Shown here: piece after piece, positions 23,550-31,222 of the stretch
How the letters are laid out: every line of letters begins with the position of its first letter
How positions within the stretch are numbered: position 1 is the first letter of the stretch
DNA from: Streptomyces kaniharaensis
GTDB lineage: Bacteria; Actinomycetota; Actinomycetes; Streptomycetales; Streptomycetaceae
Assembly: GCF_009569385.1 (NCBI RefSeq)
Contig: NZ_WBOF01000007.1
Coordinates: forward strand, 1 to 64,000
Reading direction: 5' to 3'
Length of the DNA: 64,000 nucleotides
Made by a program: the position numbers and the translations under genes
Notes under the pieces: model-generated
What the model saw: the letters and a program-made list of their open reading frames with translations, nothing else
Database searches by the model: none
Told to the model about the DNA's origin: nothing

Positions 23550-24317
23550 TCAGGAGCCGCCGAGGGCGTCTTTCCACACGATGCCTTCGTCTGCGGGGTC
23601 GCCGGCCCATCGTGGCGCGAGGCGGCGGTAGGAGCGCGACATTGCGCCGATGGGTGTCAGCTTCGGCCACAGGCCTGGGTCACCGCAGGCCAGGTGGTGG
23701 TAGGCGGCGTACGCGACCATGTCGGCGGCCTGGATGAGCTGGCTGTGGGCGCTGTCCTGCATGATCGGGTCTTCCAGGACCCGGCGGGACGCCAGCGGCA
23801 GTCCACGGTGCACGCCCCGGTAGGGGGCGGCGTTGCGTACTGCGTGCCGCCACGCCTCGCTCGCCTCCTGCGCGGAGAGCCCGTCCGTGTCGGCCGGGCC
23901 CGGATTGCCGTCCAGGACCACCATCACGTGGGTGTACCGGGCAGCCGCCCACTCCTCCAGGTGCTCGACGAAGCAGGTGTAGACGTCCGGGAGCACGCTG
24001 GTGCGGCACGCCACCGTGGTGACGGTCAGGTTCTCGCACCGTGCCAGGCGCTTGAGCAGCATCTCGTGCGCGGCGATCCGGCTCCGCTTGTGGAACCTGG
24101 CCTCTTGCTCCGGGGTCGAGCAGAACTGGCCCCGGCCCTTGACTAGCTTTACCGCGTGCAGCTCGGTGTTCTTGGGCACGCCCCACTCCGACTCGACCTC
24201 TCGGCGGCCTTCCAGCCAGCAGTGCAGCAGGTCTCCCCAGCTGGAGGCCGGCACCAGCAGTCCGGTCAGCGTGCGGATCCTGTCCGAGCCCGAATCATCG
24301 ACGTAGCACAAGTACAC
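23550..24317 (-). CDS. DUF3800 domain protein
   Basis: 255 residues, GTG start at 24317. The N-terminal YLCYVDDSGSDR matches the DUF3800 YxDESG-like opening, and the C-terminal half has QLIQAADMVAYAAYHHL, the matching conserved Asp block. The middle contains VMVVLDGNPGPADTDG, another acidic strand end. These carboxylates suggest an RNase-H-like fold; nuclease activity is only inferred. DUF3800 genes are frequent in mobile and defence islands. Confidence 0.75.
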   Translation of the reverse strand: MYLCYVDDSGSDRIRTLTGLLVPASSWGDLLHCWLEGRREVESEWGVPKNTELHAVKLVKGRGQFCSTPEQEARFHKRSRIAAHEMLLKRLARCENLTVTTVACRTSVLPDVYTCFVEHLEEWAAARYTHVMVVLDGNPGPADTDGLSAQEASEAWRHAVRNAAPYRGVHRGLPLASRRVLEDPIMQDSAHSQLIQAADMVAYAAYHHLACGDPGLWPKLTPIGAMSRSYRRLAPRWAGDPADEGIVWKDALGGS

Positions 24318-24684
24318 CGTCGGACTATAAGGCCCGATCCTGTTGCCCTATCAAGTCGCTTCGACTGCTGACGGATCGCCTCGCGTGCTCGTCGGTGGCA
24401 GCCGGCCGGGACCGCGGGGACGGGGGGGAGAGAAACCCGGGGTCCCGGCCGTGGGAGGCACCGGCCATCGCGGGGGCATGGCCGGACTGATCAGCAGCCC
24501 GGCAAGGGGGGTGTGGTGGGGCTGCTGTGACCCGGAATGCTAGACCCGCGCGACGCTCGCGAACAGGTCTGTGACCTGCAAACTTTCGGCCGCGGACATG
24601 CCAGGAGGTCAGAAATTTCTTACCCGCGGCCAGAGCGCCTGACCGGATTCGGGACCAGGATGCCTCGGGCTACGGCCGCTACTG
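24318..24684. other. gap with parS-like site and inverted repeat
   Basis: No gene is supported here. CAGGTC-TGT-GACCTG forms a perfect inverted repeat at 24564-24578, and a near-perfect copy of the parB-embedded palindrome lies at 24607-24624. Confidence 0.55.
24607..24624. promoter_or_regulatory. parS-like site, one mismatch
   Basis: GGTCAGAAATTTCTTACC differs by one base from the 18-base palindrome found twice inside parB at 50.1 kb. Its position about 25 kb away suggests a dispersed partition or silencing site. Confidence 0.6.
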
Positions 24685-25440
24685 TCACACCGTCGGCTCG
24701 GTCTCGAGGTCTCGCGTGCACAGGTGGGCGGTCGGGCAGGCCGGGCATCCGCGGGCGTCGATGAGGTGGGCGACGGCGTCGAACAACTGCTGGGCACGCT
24801 CCTCAGTGCCGACACCGTCGAACGACGCGTACTCCTGAGCGGTACCGGTTGTGCCCTCGGCGAGGTGGGCGCGCAGGTAGCCCAGCGCGGCGAACTCATC
24901 CGGCGGCAGGCTCCCCGGTGCAACCGGGATACAGACCTTGGGCACCAGCGCACTGGCCAGGTCCCCACCGAACAGCCACGGGTCGCCCGGCTTGGTCGGC
25001 TTGCCGACGACCACCCGCAGCACGACCTCCTCCTGATTGCTGGGCTCTACCAGGACGCCGCCGGCGGCATGGAGCTCGTGGACAGTGCTGCGCACGTCCG
25101 TGGCCGCGCGTTGGTCGCCGATCATTGCGGCGAGTTCGGCGACTGGCAGGTGACCGACGCTGCCATCGGGGCGGCGCAGCTGGAGTACGCCTTGATCGAC
25201 GGCGAGGTCGAGCCACAAGGCCTGGACGGGGATCTTCGTCCCGTACAGCGGGGCCAGGCGGCTCAGACGCCGGGTCATGGCGACGGTCTCCGGGCTGAGC
25301 CGCATGTCCTGCATGGCCCGGTCGTAGGCGTCGGGGGCCAGAGCCATCCACTGGTCGTAGCCCGGCGGCTGCAGCTGCTGCAGCGTGTACTCGACCGTCC
25401 CCCTGGACCGGCGCGGCTTGCCCGCCTTCTTGCGTCCCAT
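24685..25440 (-). CDS. hypothetical protein
   Basis: 251 residues. ATG at 25440 preceded by AGGAGACGGGG; starts MGRKKAGKPRRSRGTVEYTLQQL. The body contains LYGTKIPVQALWLDLAVDQGV, a winged-helix-like RATDVRSTVHELHAAGGVLVEP and a C-terminal DARGCPACPTAHLCTRD with three cysteines. No named family recognised; the HTH-like middle allows DNA binding. It lies in the same orientation as, and downstream of, the replication module. Confidence 0.5.
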   Translation of the reverse strand: MGRKKAGKPRRSRGTVEYTLQQLQPPGYDQWMALAPDAYDRAMQDMRLSPETVAMTRRLSRLAPLYGTKIPVQALWLDLAVDQGVLQLRRPDGSVGHLPVAELAAMIGDQRAATDVRSTVHELHAAGGVLVEPSNQEEVVLRVVVGKPTKPGDPWLFGGDLASALVPKVCIPVAPGSLPPDEFAALGYLRAHLAEGTTGTAQEYASFDGVGTEERAQQLFDAVAHLIDARGCPACPTAHLCTRDLETEPTV

Positions 25441-25510
25441 CCCCGTCTCCTGACTCGCGATCACGCTGATCGGCCCATTGAACACCCGGGCTGCGGCGTT
25501 GCGGGCGCTC

Positions 25511-26329
25511 TCACGCAGCGCCCCGCACAGATGCCGACCGAGGCAACTGCTGGGCGGTGCGCAGCGGGATAGCTTGGCCGCGGGCGACGGCGAGGGCGGC
25601 GCGGTGGCTCTCGCGGAGCCTGCGGTCGCGAACGGACTCAGCCGCGACGGCATCGTCCTCGACCTGGTGCTGGTGGGCGCCTTCGGGTTCACGCAGCTTG
25701 TTGTAGTGCCGCTTCAGAATCTCCTCTCGCTGGGCGGCGGCCTCTTCGCGCTTGGCCAGGCGGGCCTGGGCCTGCTCGCGCAACTGCTGGCGCAGTTCCT
25801 GGTAGGCGGTGTGGTCGGCGAGTGGGGGCCGGGCCGGCCGCGCGGTGGGCCGGTTGTCGCGGCGCGCGGGCCGGTTGTCCTGGTCCTGGTCGTGCTGCAC
25901 CACGGGGGCGGGGCCGACGCGGACGTCGATGGCCTGGACGGTGCCGGGGCGCAGTTGCTCGAGGTCGGTGAGGATGCGGCGGGTCTGGTAGCGGAGCTGG
26001 GCGGCCCAGGCCGGGGAGTCGGCGACCACGCGCAGGCGGCGGGTGGTCGGGTTGTAGCCGGCGAGGTGCCAGTGGGCGGCCGCCTCGGCGCCGACGATCG
26101 CGGGCCAGTGGTCGCGCAGGCCTCCGCCGGCGGTGCCGAGGGTCCAGCCGTGCGCGGCGACCAGGGCGAGGAACACGTCCGCGATCGGCTCGGGTTCGCG
26201 CGGGCCGCGCCGCACGACCGTGGCCTGCCGGGTGGTGCGCTGGACGGGGACGTTGCCGCTGGTGCGGGCGGCCTGGCGGGCGGCGCGCAGAGCGGTGCGG
26301 GCGAGGTCGGCCCCGGTGGCGGCGGTCAT
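25511..26329 (-). CDS. DciA-like (DUF721) protein
   Basis: 272 residues. Residues about 50-150 carry the DUF721 pattern: VFLALVAAHGWTLGTAGGG, DHWPAIVGAEAAAHWHLAGY, LRVVADSPAWAAQLRYQ, TRRILTDLEQL and a VQAIDVRVG strand. DUF721/DciA proteins load the replicative helicase in bacteria that lack DnaC. The C-terminal half is a charged coil (LRQQLREQAQARLAKREEAAAQREEILKRHY...). Its start overlaps the stop of the replication protein upstream (TGATG). A plasmid-borne helicase loader beside an initiator-like gene supports a self-contained replication module. Confidence 0.75.
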   Translation of the reverse strand: MTAATGADLARTALRAARQAARTSGNVPVQRTTRQATVVRRGPREPEPIADVFLALVAAHGWTLGTAGGGLRDHWPAIVGAEAAAHWHLAGYNPTTRRLRVVADSPAWAAQLRYQTRRILTDLEQLRPGTVQAIDVRVGPAPVVQHDQDQDNRPARRDNRPTARPARPPLADHTAYQELRQQLREQAQARLAKREEAAAQREEILKRHYNKLREPEGAHQHQVEDDAVAAESVRDRRLRESHRAALAVARGQAIPLRTAQQLPRSASVRGAA

Positions 26330-28014
26330 CAGCGGCTCCCGACGAGTTCGCGCTCACGGCGGCGGGCGGCCAGCTGCTCGCGGAAGGCCACGCCCTCGGA
26401 GTTGTCCACGGTCATCCAGGCCGGGACCGTGACCGGAGGCAGCTCGGCACCGTCGATCGCCCGAGGCACCTCGGACAGGGCGGACTGGTCCAGCAGCGGC
26501 GCGCACAGGCCGCACGGCAGCACGGTCCGCACGTGCCGGTCGCAGTACGCCAGTTGCTGCTCCTCGACCTGCTCGGTCTGGCCGTCGATGTCCGCCGGCA
26601 CCAGGGCCGGGGCGGTGCGGGCCTCGGCCAGGACCTGGTCCCGCTCGGCCTGGCGGCGCTTCGCGTGCCGGTGCTGGGCGCCCTCGACGTGGTACGCGCA
26701 GGTCTGGCACTCGCCGCCGAGCTCCACGTCGGTGCCGGACTCGCAGGTGGGCAGGTGGCAGCCGCGCCGAACCAGGCCGCGGTTGCGGCCCGGGGCGGCG
26801 AGCCAGGCGTACGGGTCACGGATCTCGTCGCGCTCCAGGACGTACCGGCGCTCCAGGCGCTGGGCGACGCGCTCGACGTCGCCGCCGACCTCGCGGATCG
26901 CCTGGCCAACCGCCCGGGCCACCTCCCGCTGCTGCCAGTGGTTCATCCGGTCCACCAGGTCGGGCACCAGGCGCAGGACCTGGTGGACCTCGGCGCTGAC
27001 CGTCATCGACGGTACGGCGGAGGCCTCGGTCTTCGAGTTCGTGGTCGCGCCGGGGGTCTTCGGCGGTTCCGGCGAAGCCGCGACCAGACGGGCCACGACG
27101 GCGGCCTGCTCGGCGACGGCGGACACCGGATCGACCAGCGCGGAGTCGCTCGCGTACACGCGGGTGTCGCGCGGTACGGACGTCGCGGCTACGCCGGAAC
27201 CGCAACCACCAACGGCGCGCAGGGGCTTGTTCAGAGAAGCTTGATCAAGAGAGCTTGATTGTGGAGCCGAAACGAGGGGGGAGGGTGGAGCCAGATTGAG
27301 GGGGGAGGGTGGAGTCAGATTGAGGGGGGAGGGTGGAGTCGAAACGAGGGGGGTCTCCACCGCCTCCACCAGGGAGAAGAGGTCGAGCTGACCCGGGCAG
27401 CCGGACACCTCCTCGACGTCCTCGGCATTGGCCGGCTCCGCCTGCGGGCGGGCCTGCTGGGGCTGCGCGAACAGCGCCTCCTGCGTCACCACGCCGACCA
27501 GCGGGACCGGGTGCACGGTGTACTGGTACGCCCCGCCGACCTCCCCGTCCCGGGAGACCCAGCCCTCCGCCACCAGCTGCGCTGCGACCACGCGGGCGGT
27601 CTCGGCCCGCAGCCCGCACAGCACAGCCAGCTGCCGCGCCGAGGTCGTCGTCTCCAGGTGCTCCCGGTAGGACAGCGCGCAGTACACCTTGAACTTGGTG
27701 CCGGCCAGCAGGTTTCGTGCGACCGCCGAGATCCACACCGCCCGCACGTCCCGGCCAGCTTGCTTGACCCGCCGCGCGATGGTGCCGCCTGTGCGGTGCT
27801 CGCACTCCATCAGGACGCCCTCGACCTTGCGCAGCAGCGCGGCCACGGTCCGCTCGTGCAAGCTCAGCTGGTCGGCGATCGTCCCGTTCGAGGCCCAGCA
27901 GTACCCGGCCTTGCTCCGGCAGTAGTCGCCCACCACGGTCACGGCACGGATCTGGTCCCCGGTGAACCGGGCGAGCCAGGCGACCGGGAAGCGGGTGCCG
28001 AACGTGTCCTCCAT
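26329..28014 (-). CDS. HTH replication protein (phage O/DnaD-like), with zinc motifs
   Basis: 561 residues from ATG 28014; a weak CGGAGC lies upstream and a longer start cannot be excluded. The N-terminus reads RFTGDQIRAVTVVGDYCRSKAGYCWASNGTIAD with an HTH (LSLHERTVAALLRKVE), then a second winged helix (TTSARQLAVLCGLRAETARVVAA). A Pro-rich linker is encoded by 24-base DNA repeats. The C-terminal third has a helical region (EVHQVLRLVPDLVDRMNHWQQ), CHLPTC...CQTCAYHVEGAQHRH and YCDRHVRTVLPCGLC. This combination suits a plasmid or phage-type initiator or primosome protein. The next gene encodes a DciA-like loader. Confidence 0.65.
   Translation of the reverse strand: MEDTFGTRFPVAWLARFTGDQIRAVTVVGDYCRSKAGYCWASNGTIADQLSLHERTVAALLRKVEGVLMECEHRTGGTIARRVKQAGRDVRAVWISAVARNLLAGTKFKVYCALSYREHLETTTSARQLAVLCGLRAETARVVAAQLVAEGWVSRDGEVGGAYQYTVHPVPLVGVVTQEALFAQPQQARPQAEPANAEDVEEVSGCPGQLDLFSLVEAVETPLVSTPPSPLNLTPPSPLNLAPPSPLVSAPQSSSLDQASLNKPLRAVGGCGSGVAATSVPRDTRVYASDSALVDPVSAVAEQAAVVARLVAASPEPPKTPGATTNSKTEASAVPSMTVSAEVHQVLRLVPDLVDRMNHWQQREVARAVGQAIREVGGDVERVAQRLERRYVLERDEIRDPYAWLAAPGRNRGLVRRGCHLPTCESGTDVELGGECQTCAYHVEGAQHRHAKRRQAERDQVLAEARTAPALVPADIDGQTEQVEEQQLAYCDRHVRTVLPCGLCAPLLDQSALSEVPRAIDGAELPPVTVPAWMTVDNSEGVAFREQLAARRRERELVGSR
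27274..27345. repeat. 24-base coding minisatellite
   Basis: Three consecutive 24-base units begin at 27274, 27298 and 27322, each starting GAGGGGGGAGGGTGGAG, with a partial fourth. They encode repeated TPPSPLNL-type octapeptides in the linker of the replication protein, so copy number could change the linker length without a frameshift. Confidence 0.7.
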
Positions 28015-28191
28015 AGCGTCGGCTCCGGTACGCGCGGGAGCCGAGGGGTCCGTCGACCCGCCGACCCGCTGGCCGGGAACCAGCGGAGCGGCCGGAATTA
28101 CACCCGAGAGGCCGTCCACGGCACCCCCGACACCGTCACCCGAACGTGTGATGTCCGTCACAGGCCCAGGTCTGGCGGCGGCCGTTCCAAC

Positions 28192-28215
28192 AACCGGTCC
28201 CTGAACCGGTCCCTG
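28192..28215. repeat. tandem AACCGGTCCCTG operator
   Basis: Two perfect 12-base direct repeats (28192-28203, 28204-28215) upstream of the HTH replication gene. The ACCGGTCC core with a 12-base period is the same as at 16412-16433 upstream of the winged-helix pair, so one regulator may bind both. Confidence 0.65.
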
Positions 28216-28429
28216 GACGAATGCCAAGGCAGCACGGGGGGAGGAGAGATCTCCCCCCTCCCCCCCGGCATCGTCCGAGCTCAAACCGGGGACACCACCC
28301 GCCGCGACGGGGACACGGCGGGACTGGAACGGGCTCCTGACCTGCTGCAAAATGACAAAGCTCCCTCAGCTACATGGGGACGCAAGGGCGGCCCCTTCGG
28401 GGGTGCCGACAAGAAGCACCCCTCGTGGG

Positions 28430-28438
28430 TGTGGACAA
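28430..28438 (-). promoter_or_regulatory. DnaA box
   Basis: TGTGGACAA, the reverse complement of TTGTCCACA, the Streptomyces DnaA-box consensus. No gene overlaps it. Confidence 0.55.
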
Positions 28439-28519
28439 AGCCCCCTCCGGGGGGTGCCGAACTGCCTCCTCTCGCTCGCGTTCGTCTCGTGCGGGTCGTG
28501 GTGGTGCGGGTGCAGCCGA

Positions 28520-28628
28520 GGCCCCTGGAAAGGCCCCGACTGCGGAACTGCGAAGGCCCTGGGAAGGGCCCAAGCGACGGCCCCTTGCAGGGGGCCGGGT
28601 ATTACAGGTGGCCCTTGGAAAGGGGCCA
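28520..28628. repeat. array of four related GGCCCYT-type palindromes
   Basis: GGCCCCTGGAAAGGCCCC (28520-28537), GGCCCTGGGAAGGGCC (28555-28570), GGCCCCTTGCAGGGGGCC (28579-28596) and TGGCCCTTGGAAAGGGGCCA (28609-28628). The last three form stable hairpins with 6-8 base arms; the first is only partly symmetric. Similar smaller hairpins precede them at about 28390-28456. Confidence 0.6.
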
Positions 28629-28863
28629 GTTGAGGTAGTGCCGCTGGTGGCCGGTTGGAAGCCGATCTCCAGCAAGCCCCGCTCGACGGTTTGGAAGCCC
28701 GAGAGCGAGGTGGAGCAGGAAGGCCGCGTTGACCCGGGTGGAAAGTCCGGAGAGCGGCCAGCGGAGTCAGACCTGGAAAGTGGGTCAGGCCCCGCAGACG
28801 AGGGCTAGGTCACGGAACACCCCCACCCAGGGGGCCGCCGTGGCCGGCCACACATACAGAGAC

Positions 28864-28919
28864 GGCACCCCGCCGGAGCGAGACCCGGGACCTCCCGGTC
28901 GACTCCACGGCGGGGTGCC
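28864..28919. promoter_or_regulatory. nested inverted repeat
   Basis: GGCACCCCGCC at 28864-28874 pairs with GGCGGGGTGCC at 28909-28919, and CCGGGA-CC-TCCCGG lies inside. The result is a two-level hairpin in the candidate origin region. Confidence 0.5.
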
Positions 28920-29093
28920 GCGCGTATGAGGGGGTGCCACTGCGGGTACCCTTCAACACGTCACCACCCCTTGCGTGGTCGACCGGGACGGACCGCCCCC
29001 GGCCAGGGGCGCCGACCCACTTGAACGCCGTCCGGACCCTCGGGTCCGGGCGGCGAAGTTCATTTTGGATCACTGACGATGACAGCCTACCCC

Positions 29094-29102
29094 TGTGGAC
29101 AA
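29094..29102 (-). promoter_or_regulatory. DnaA box
   Basis: Second perfect TGTGGACAA (TTGTCCACA on the minus strand), 664 bases from the first, flanked by a relatively AT-rich stretch (29060-29080). Confidence 0.55.
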
Positions 29103-29174
29103 CGCGGAGAGTAGGCGCAAGATCCCCGTGTCGATCTGACGTCCTAACGATCGGACGGACCGACAAATCCCTTG

Positions 29175-30026
29175 TCACTCGGGCCCCCGCAGCAGTTCCA
29201 GGGCGCTCTCCATCGACAGGTCGTCGCTGTCCTTCGTGTCCGTCCAACGCCTGAGCGTGCTGGCCACCGTACGCAGGACCTCGTCCGGCAGCCTCGCCGT
29301 GCGCAGCGTGTCGGCAGCCTCCTCCATCTCCGGTGCCCACCGCCACGCCCGTGCTGCCGTCTTGGCGATGTAGTCGGTTTCGACCAGGTAGCTGCCGGCC
29401 CGCTTGCCAGCCACGTCCAGCAGCGCCTGGTCAACGCCGTGGTGACGCGCCAGGGCGTAGGAGAGCGCAGCGAGCACCCGGCTGGCCTTCTGGTACGCCG
29501 TGTAGGACACCTTCAACGCGGAGGCCTGACCGATCTCCTCGCCCAGAACCGGCGTCGACACCGCGGTCCCGGAGAACAACGCAGTCACCAGCTCGGTGGC
29601 ACCGGAAGGGCCGGAGAGGAACAGTCGCGTCTGCTTTCCGCCGACCGGCGGGGAGCCGATCACCGAGCCGTCGACCACTGCTCGGGCGCTGCGGCCCACC
29701 AGGTCGGTAATGCGCTGCACCCGGTCCGGGCTGATCGCGTTGCCTTCCACGTAGACCCCGGTGAACCCATGCCCGGCGACCTCGTGGGCGACGTCCTCGG
29801 CCGCAGCCGGCGGACACAGGCTCAGCACGACCTCGGCCTGTTGGAACAGCTCGCCGAGCTCGGCCACCGGCTCCAGTCCGGCCTGCTCGGCACGCCGCCC
29901 AGTTGCGGCGCTCCGTCCGGCCGGGCACCACAGCACCCTGGTCCCGGCCGACATCGCGCAGGCCGCGACGGCCGCACCCATGCTCCCCGGGTGCAGCACT
30001 CCGAGAACCCGCTGATCAGGCGTCAC
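29175..30026 (-). CDS. NAD(P)-dependent dehydrogenase, beta-hydroxyacid dehydrogenase type
   Basis: 283 residues. GTG at 30026 overlaps the previous stop (GTGA). The Rossmann opening is VLGVLHPGSMGAAVAACAMSAG (a GxxxGxxxA-type loop), followed by VVLSLCPPAAAEDVAHEV and a catalytic-domain strand VYVEGNAISPDRVQRI. The family's substrate loop and helix appear as DGSVIGSPP and LKVSYTAYQKASRVLAAL, where the Lys is the expected catalytic residue. The C-terminus is helical, as in DUF1932/6-phosphogluconate-dehydrogenase-like proteins. Third gene of the 32259-to-29175 operon; substrate unknown. Confidence 0.75.
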   Translation of the reverse strand: MTPDQRVLGVLHPGSMGAAVAACAMSAGTRVLWCPAGRSAATGRRAEQAGLEPVAELGELFQQAEVVLSLCPPAAAEDVAHEVAGHGFTGVYVEGNAISPDRVQRITDLVGRSARAVVDGSVIGSPPVGGKQTRLFLSGPSGATELVTALFSGTAVSTPVLGEEIGQASALKVSYTAYQKASRVLAALSYALARHHGVDQALLDVAGKRAGSYLVETDYIAKTAARAWRWAPEMEEAADTLRTARLPDEVLRTVASTLRRWTDTKDSDDLSMESALELLRGPE

Positions 30027-31222
30027 CGGCCACCGCCCCGGACGAAAGCGAACGCCTCTGCGGCGGTGGGTGCGACGTGATCCGGCTTCACGCCGCCAGG
30101 CCAGGGGTGACCATGCGAGATCCACACGGTGCGCAGCCCGGCCTTCCGGCCGCCGGCGACGTCCAGGTCGGCGTTGTCGCCGATCATCCACCCGCCCTGG
30201 GAGAGGTCCCGGCCGACGCTGGCGGCCGCGGCCTCGAAGATCTGGCGGTCCGGCTTCCGGGCGCCGACTTCCTCGGAGATGCACACGGCGCCGACCGCGT
30301 CGGCGATGCCGGACGCCGTCAGCTTGGCGCGCTGGATCTTCCCGCCGCCGTTGGTGACGACGACGACCTGGTGGCCAGCCTCCCGAACGGCGGTCAGTGC
30401 CTCGATCACGCCGGGGAACGGCTTCACCGACGCGGCGAGCTCCGGCTCGTACCGCGCCCAGAGTGCGCCAGCCGACTCGGGGAGGCCAAGCTCCGCGCAC
30501 AAGCCCTCGACCAGGTTCACGTCCGCTCGGATCCGCATGGCTTCGAGCATCCGCTGCTCAACGACAGGGTCCAGACCGTGTTCCGTGCAGTACCCGGCCA
30601 CCCAGGCCGCCACCGCGGAGAGCCGGTCGATCAGCGTGTCGTCGAAGTCGACCATCACCAGGTCGCCGCGTGGTGCGGTGAGCGCCTGGCGGATCTGCGC
30701 GGCGGCAGCCTCGGGCCCAACCTCATCGGTGCGGATGGTCAGGTCGAAGCGGAAGCGCGGGTTGGCGTCGAGGTCGGCCCGGGTCGCATCCCACGCCGCC
30801 AGTCGCGCCGGAGTGTCCGCGTCGCCCCGGCCGATCGACCGCGCCTCGGTCACCTCCCGCGGGCACCACAGCAGAACGGTCAACCAGTCGCCTGCGTAGC
30901 CGGAGAGCACCGCCTGGACTCCGTCGACCTGGCCCAGGTGCATCACCGGGACCCCCGCCGCGAAGGCGTCGTCCAGGCCCGGCCGGTCCGTCACGTACGT
31001 GCTGTCGTACCTGGCGTTCTCGTACACCACTGCGCCCGCCCGTCGCAGTTCCTCCAACTGCTCCTGCGTGGCCATCCGGTAGCCAGCGGATCGGCCGGGC
31101 CCGGCCTTCAGCCGTGAGAACAACTGGAAGTTGGGGTCGAGGCGACTCAGGGCCTGGGTGATGGTGTCCTTTCCCGTGGCCGGCGGACCGTAGAGCAGCA
31201 CTCCCCGCTGTGTCCTGGTCAT
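30023..31222 (-). CDS. guanylate-kinase-like / HAD phosphatase fusion
   Basis: 399 residues. ATG at 31222 overlaps the previous stop (ATGA). N-terminal domain (about 1-190): LLYGPPATGKDTITQAL P-loop, then FSRLKAGPGRSAGYRMAT and VVYENARYDSTYV, as in guanylate-kinase-like proteins. C-terminal domain (about 200-395): HAD motifs DFDDTLID (I), VVVVTNGGG (II), ARKPDRQIF (Lys, III) and MIGDNADLDV (IV). The fusion could phosphorylate and dephosphorylate related nucleotides or metabolites; substrate unknown. It sits between an HTH-kinase and a dehydrogenase. Confidence 0.75.
   Translation of the reverse strand: MTRTQRGVLLYGPPATGKDTITQALSRLDPNFQLFSRLKAGPGRSAGYRMATQEQLEELRRAGAVVYENARYDSTYVTDRPGLDDAFAAGVPVMHLGQVDGVQAVLSGYAGDWLTVLLWCPREVTEARSIGRGDADTPARLAAWDATRADLDANPRFRFDLTIRTDEVGPEAAAAQIRQALTAPRGDLVMVDFDDTLIDRLSAVAAWVAGYCTEHGLDPVVEQRMLEAMRIRADVNLVEGLCAELGLPESAGALWARYEPELAASVKPFPGVIEALTAVREAGHQVVVVTNGGGKIQRAKLTASGIADAVGAVCISEEVGARKPDRQIFEAAAASVGRDLSQGGWMIGDNADLDVAGGRKAGLRTVWISHGHPWPGGVKPDHVAPTAAEAFAFVRGGGR

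Larger units (their letters stand above)
28015..29174. other. candidate replication origin region
   Basis: No gene is convincing in 1.16 kb. Two perfect DnaA boxes (TTGTCCACA on the minus strand) lie at 28430-28438 and 29094-29102. Tandem AACCGGTCCCTG at 28192-28215, the hairpin array at 28520-28628 and a large nested inverted repeat at 28864-28919 are also present. Next to an HTH replication protein and a helicase loader, this is the best origin candidate in the window. Confidence 0.6.

Noticed and set aside
26402..26410. third DnaA box (TTGTCCACG)
   Set aside because: One mismatch and inside coding sequence; single near-matches occur by chance in 64 kb.
27274..27345. possible CRISPR-like repeat array
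   Set aside because: Units are contiguous 24-mers without spacers and lie in frame inside a coding sequence; it is a minisatellite.
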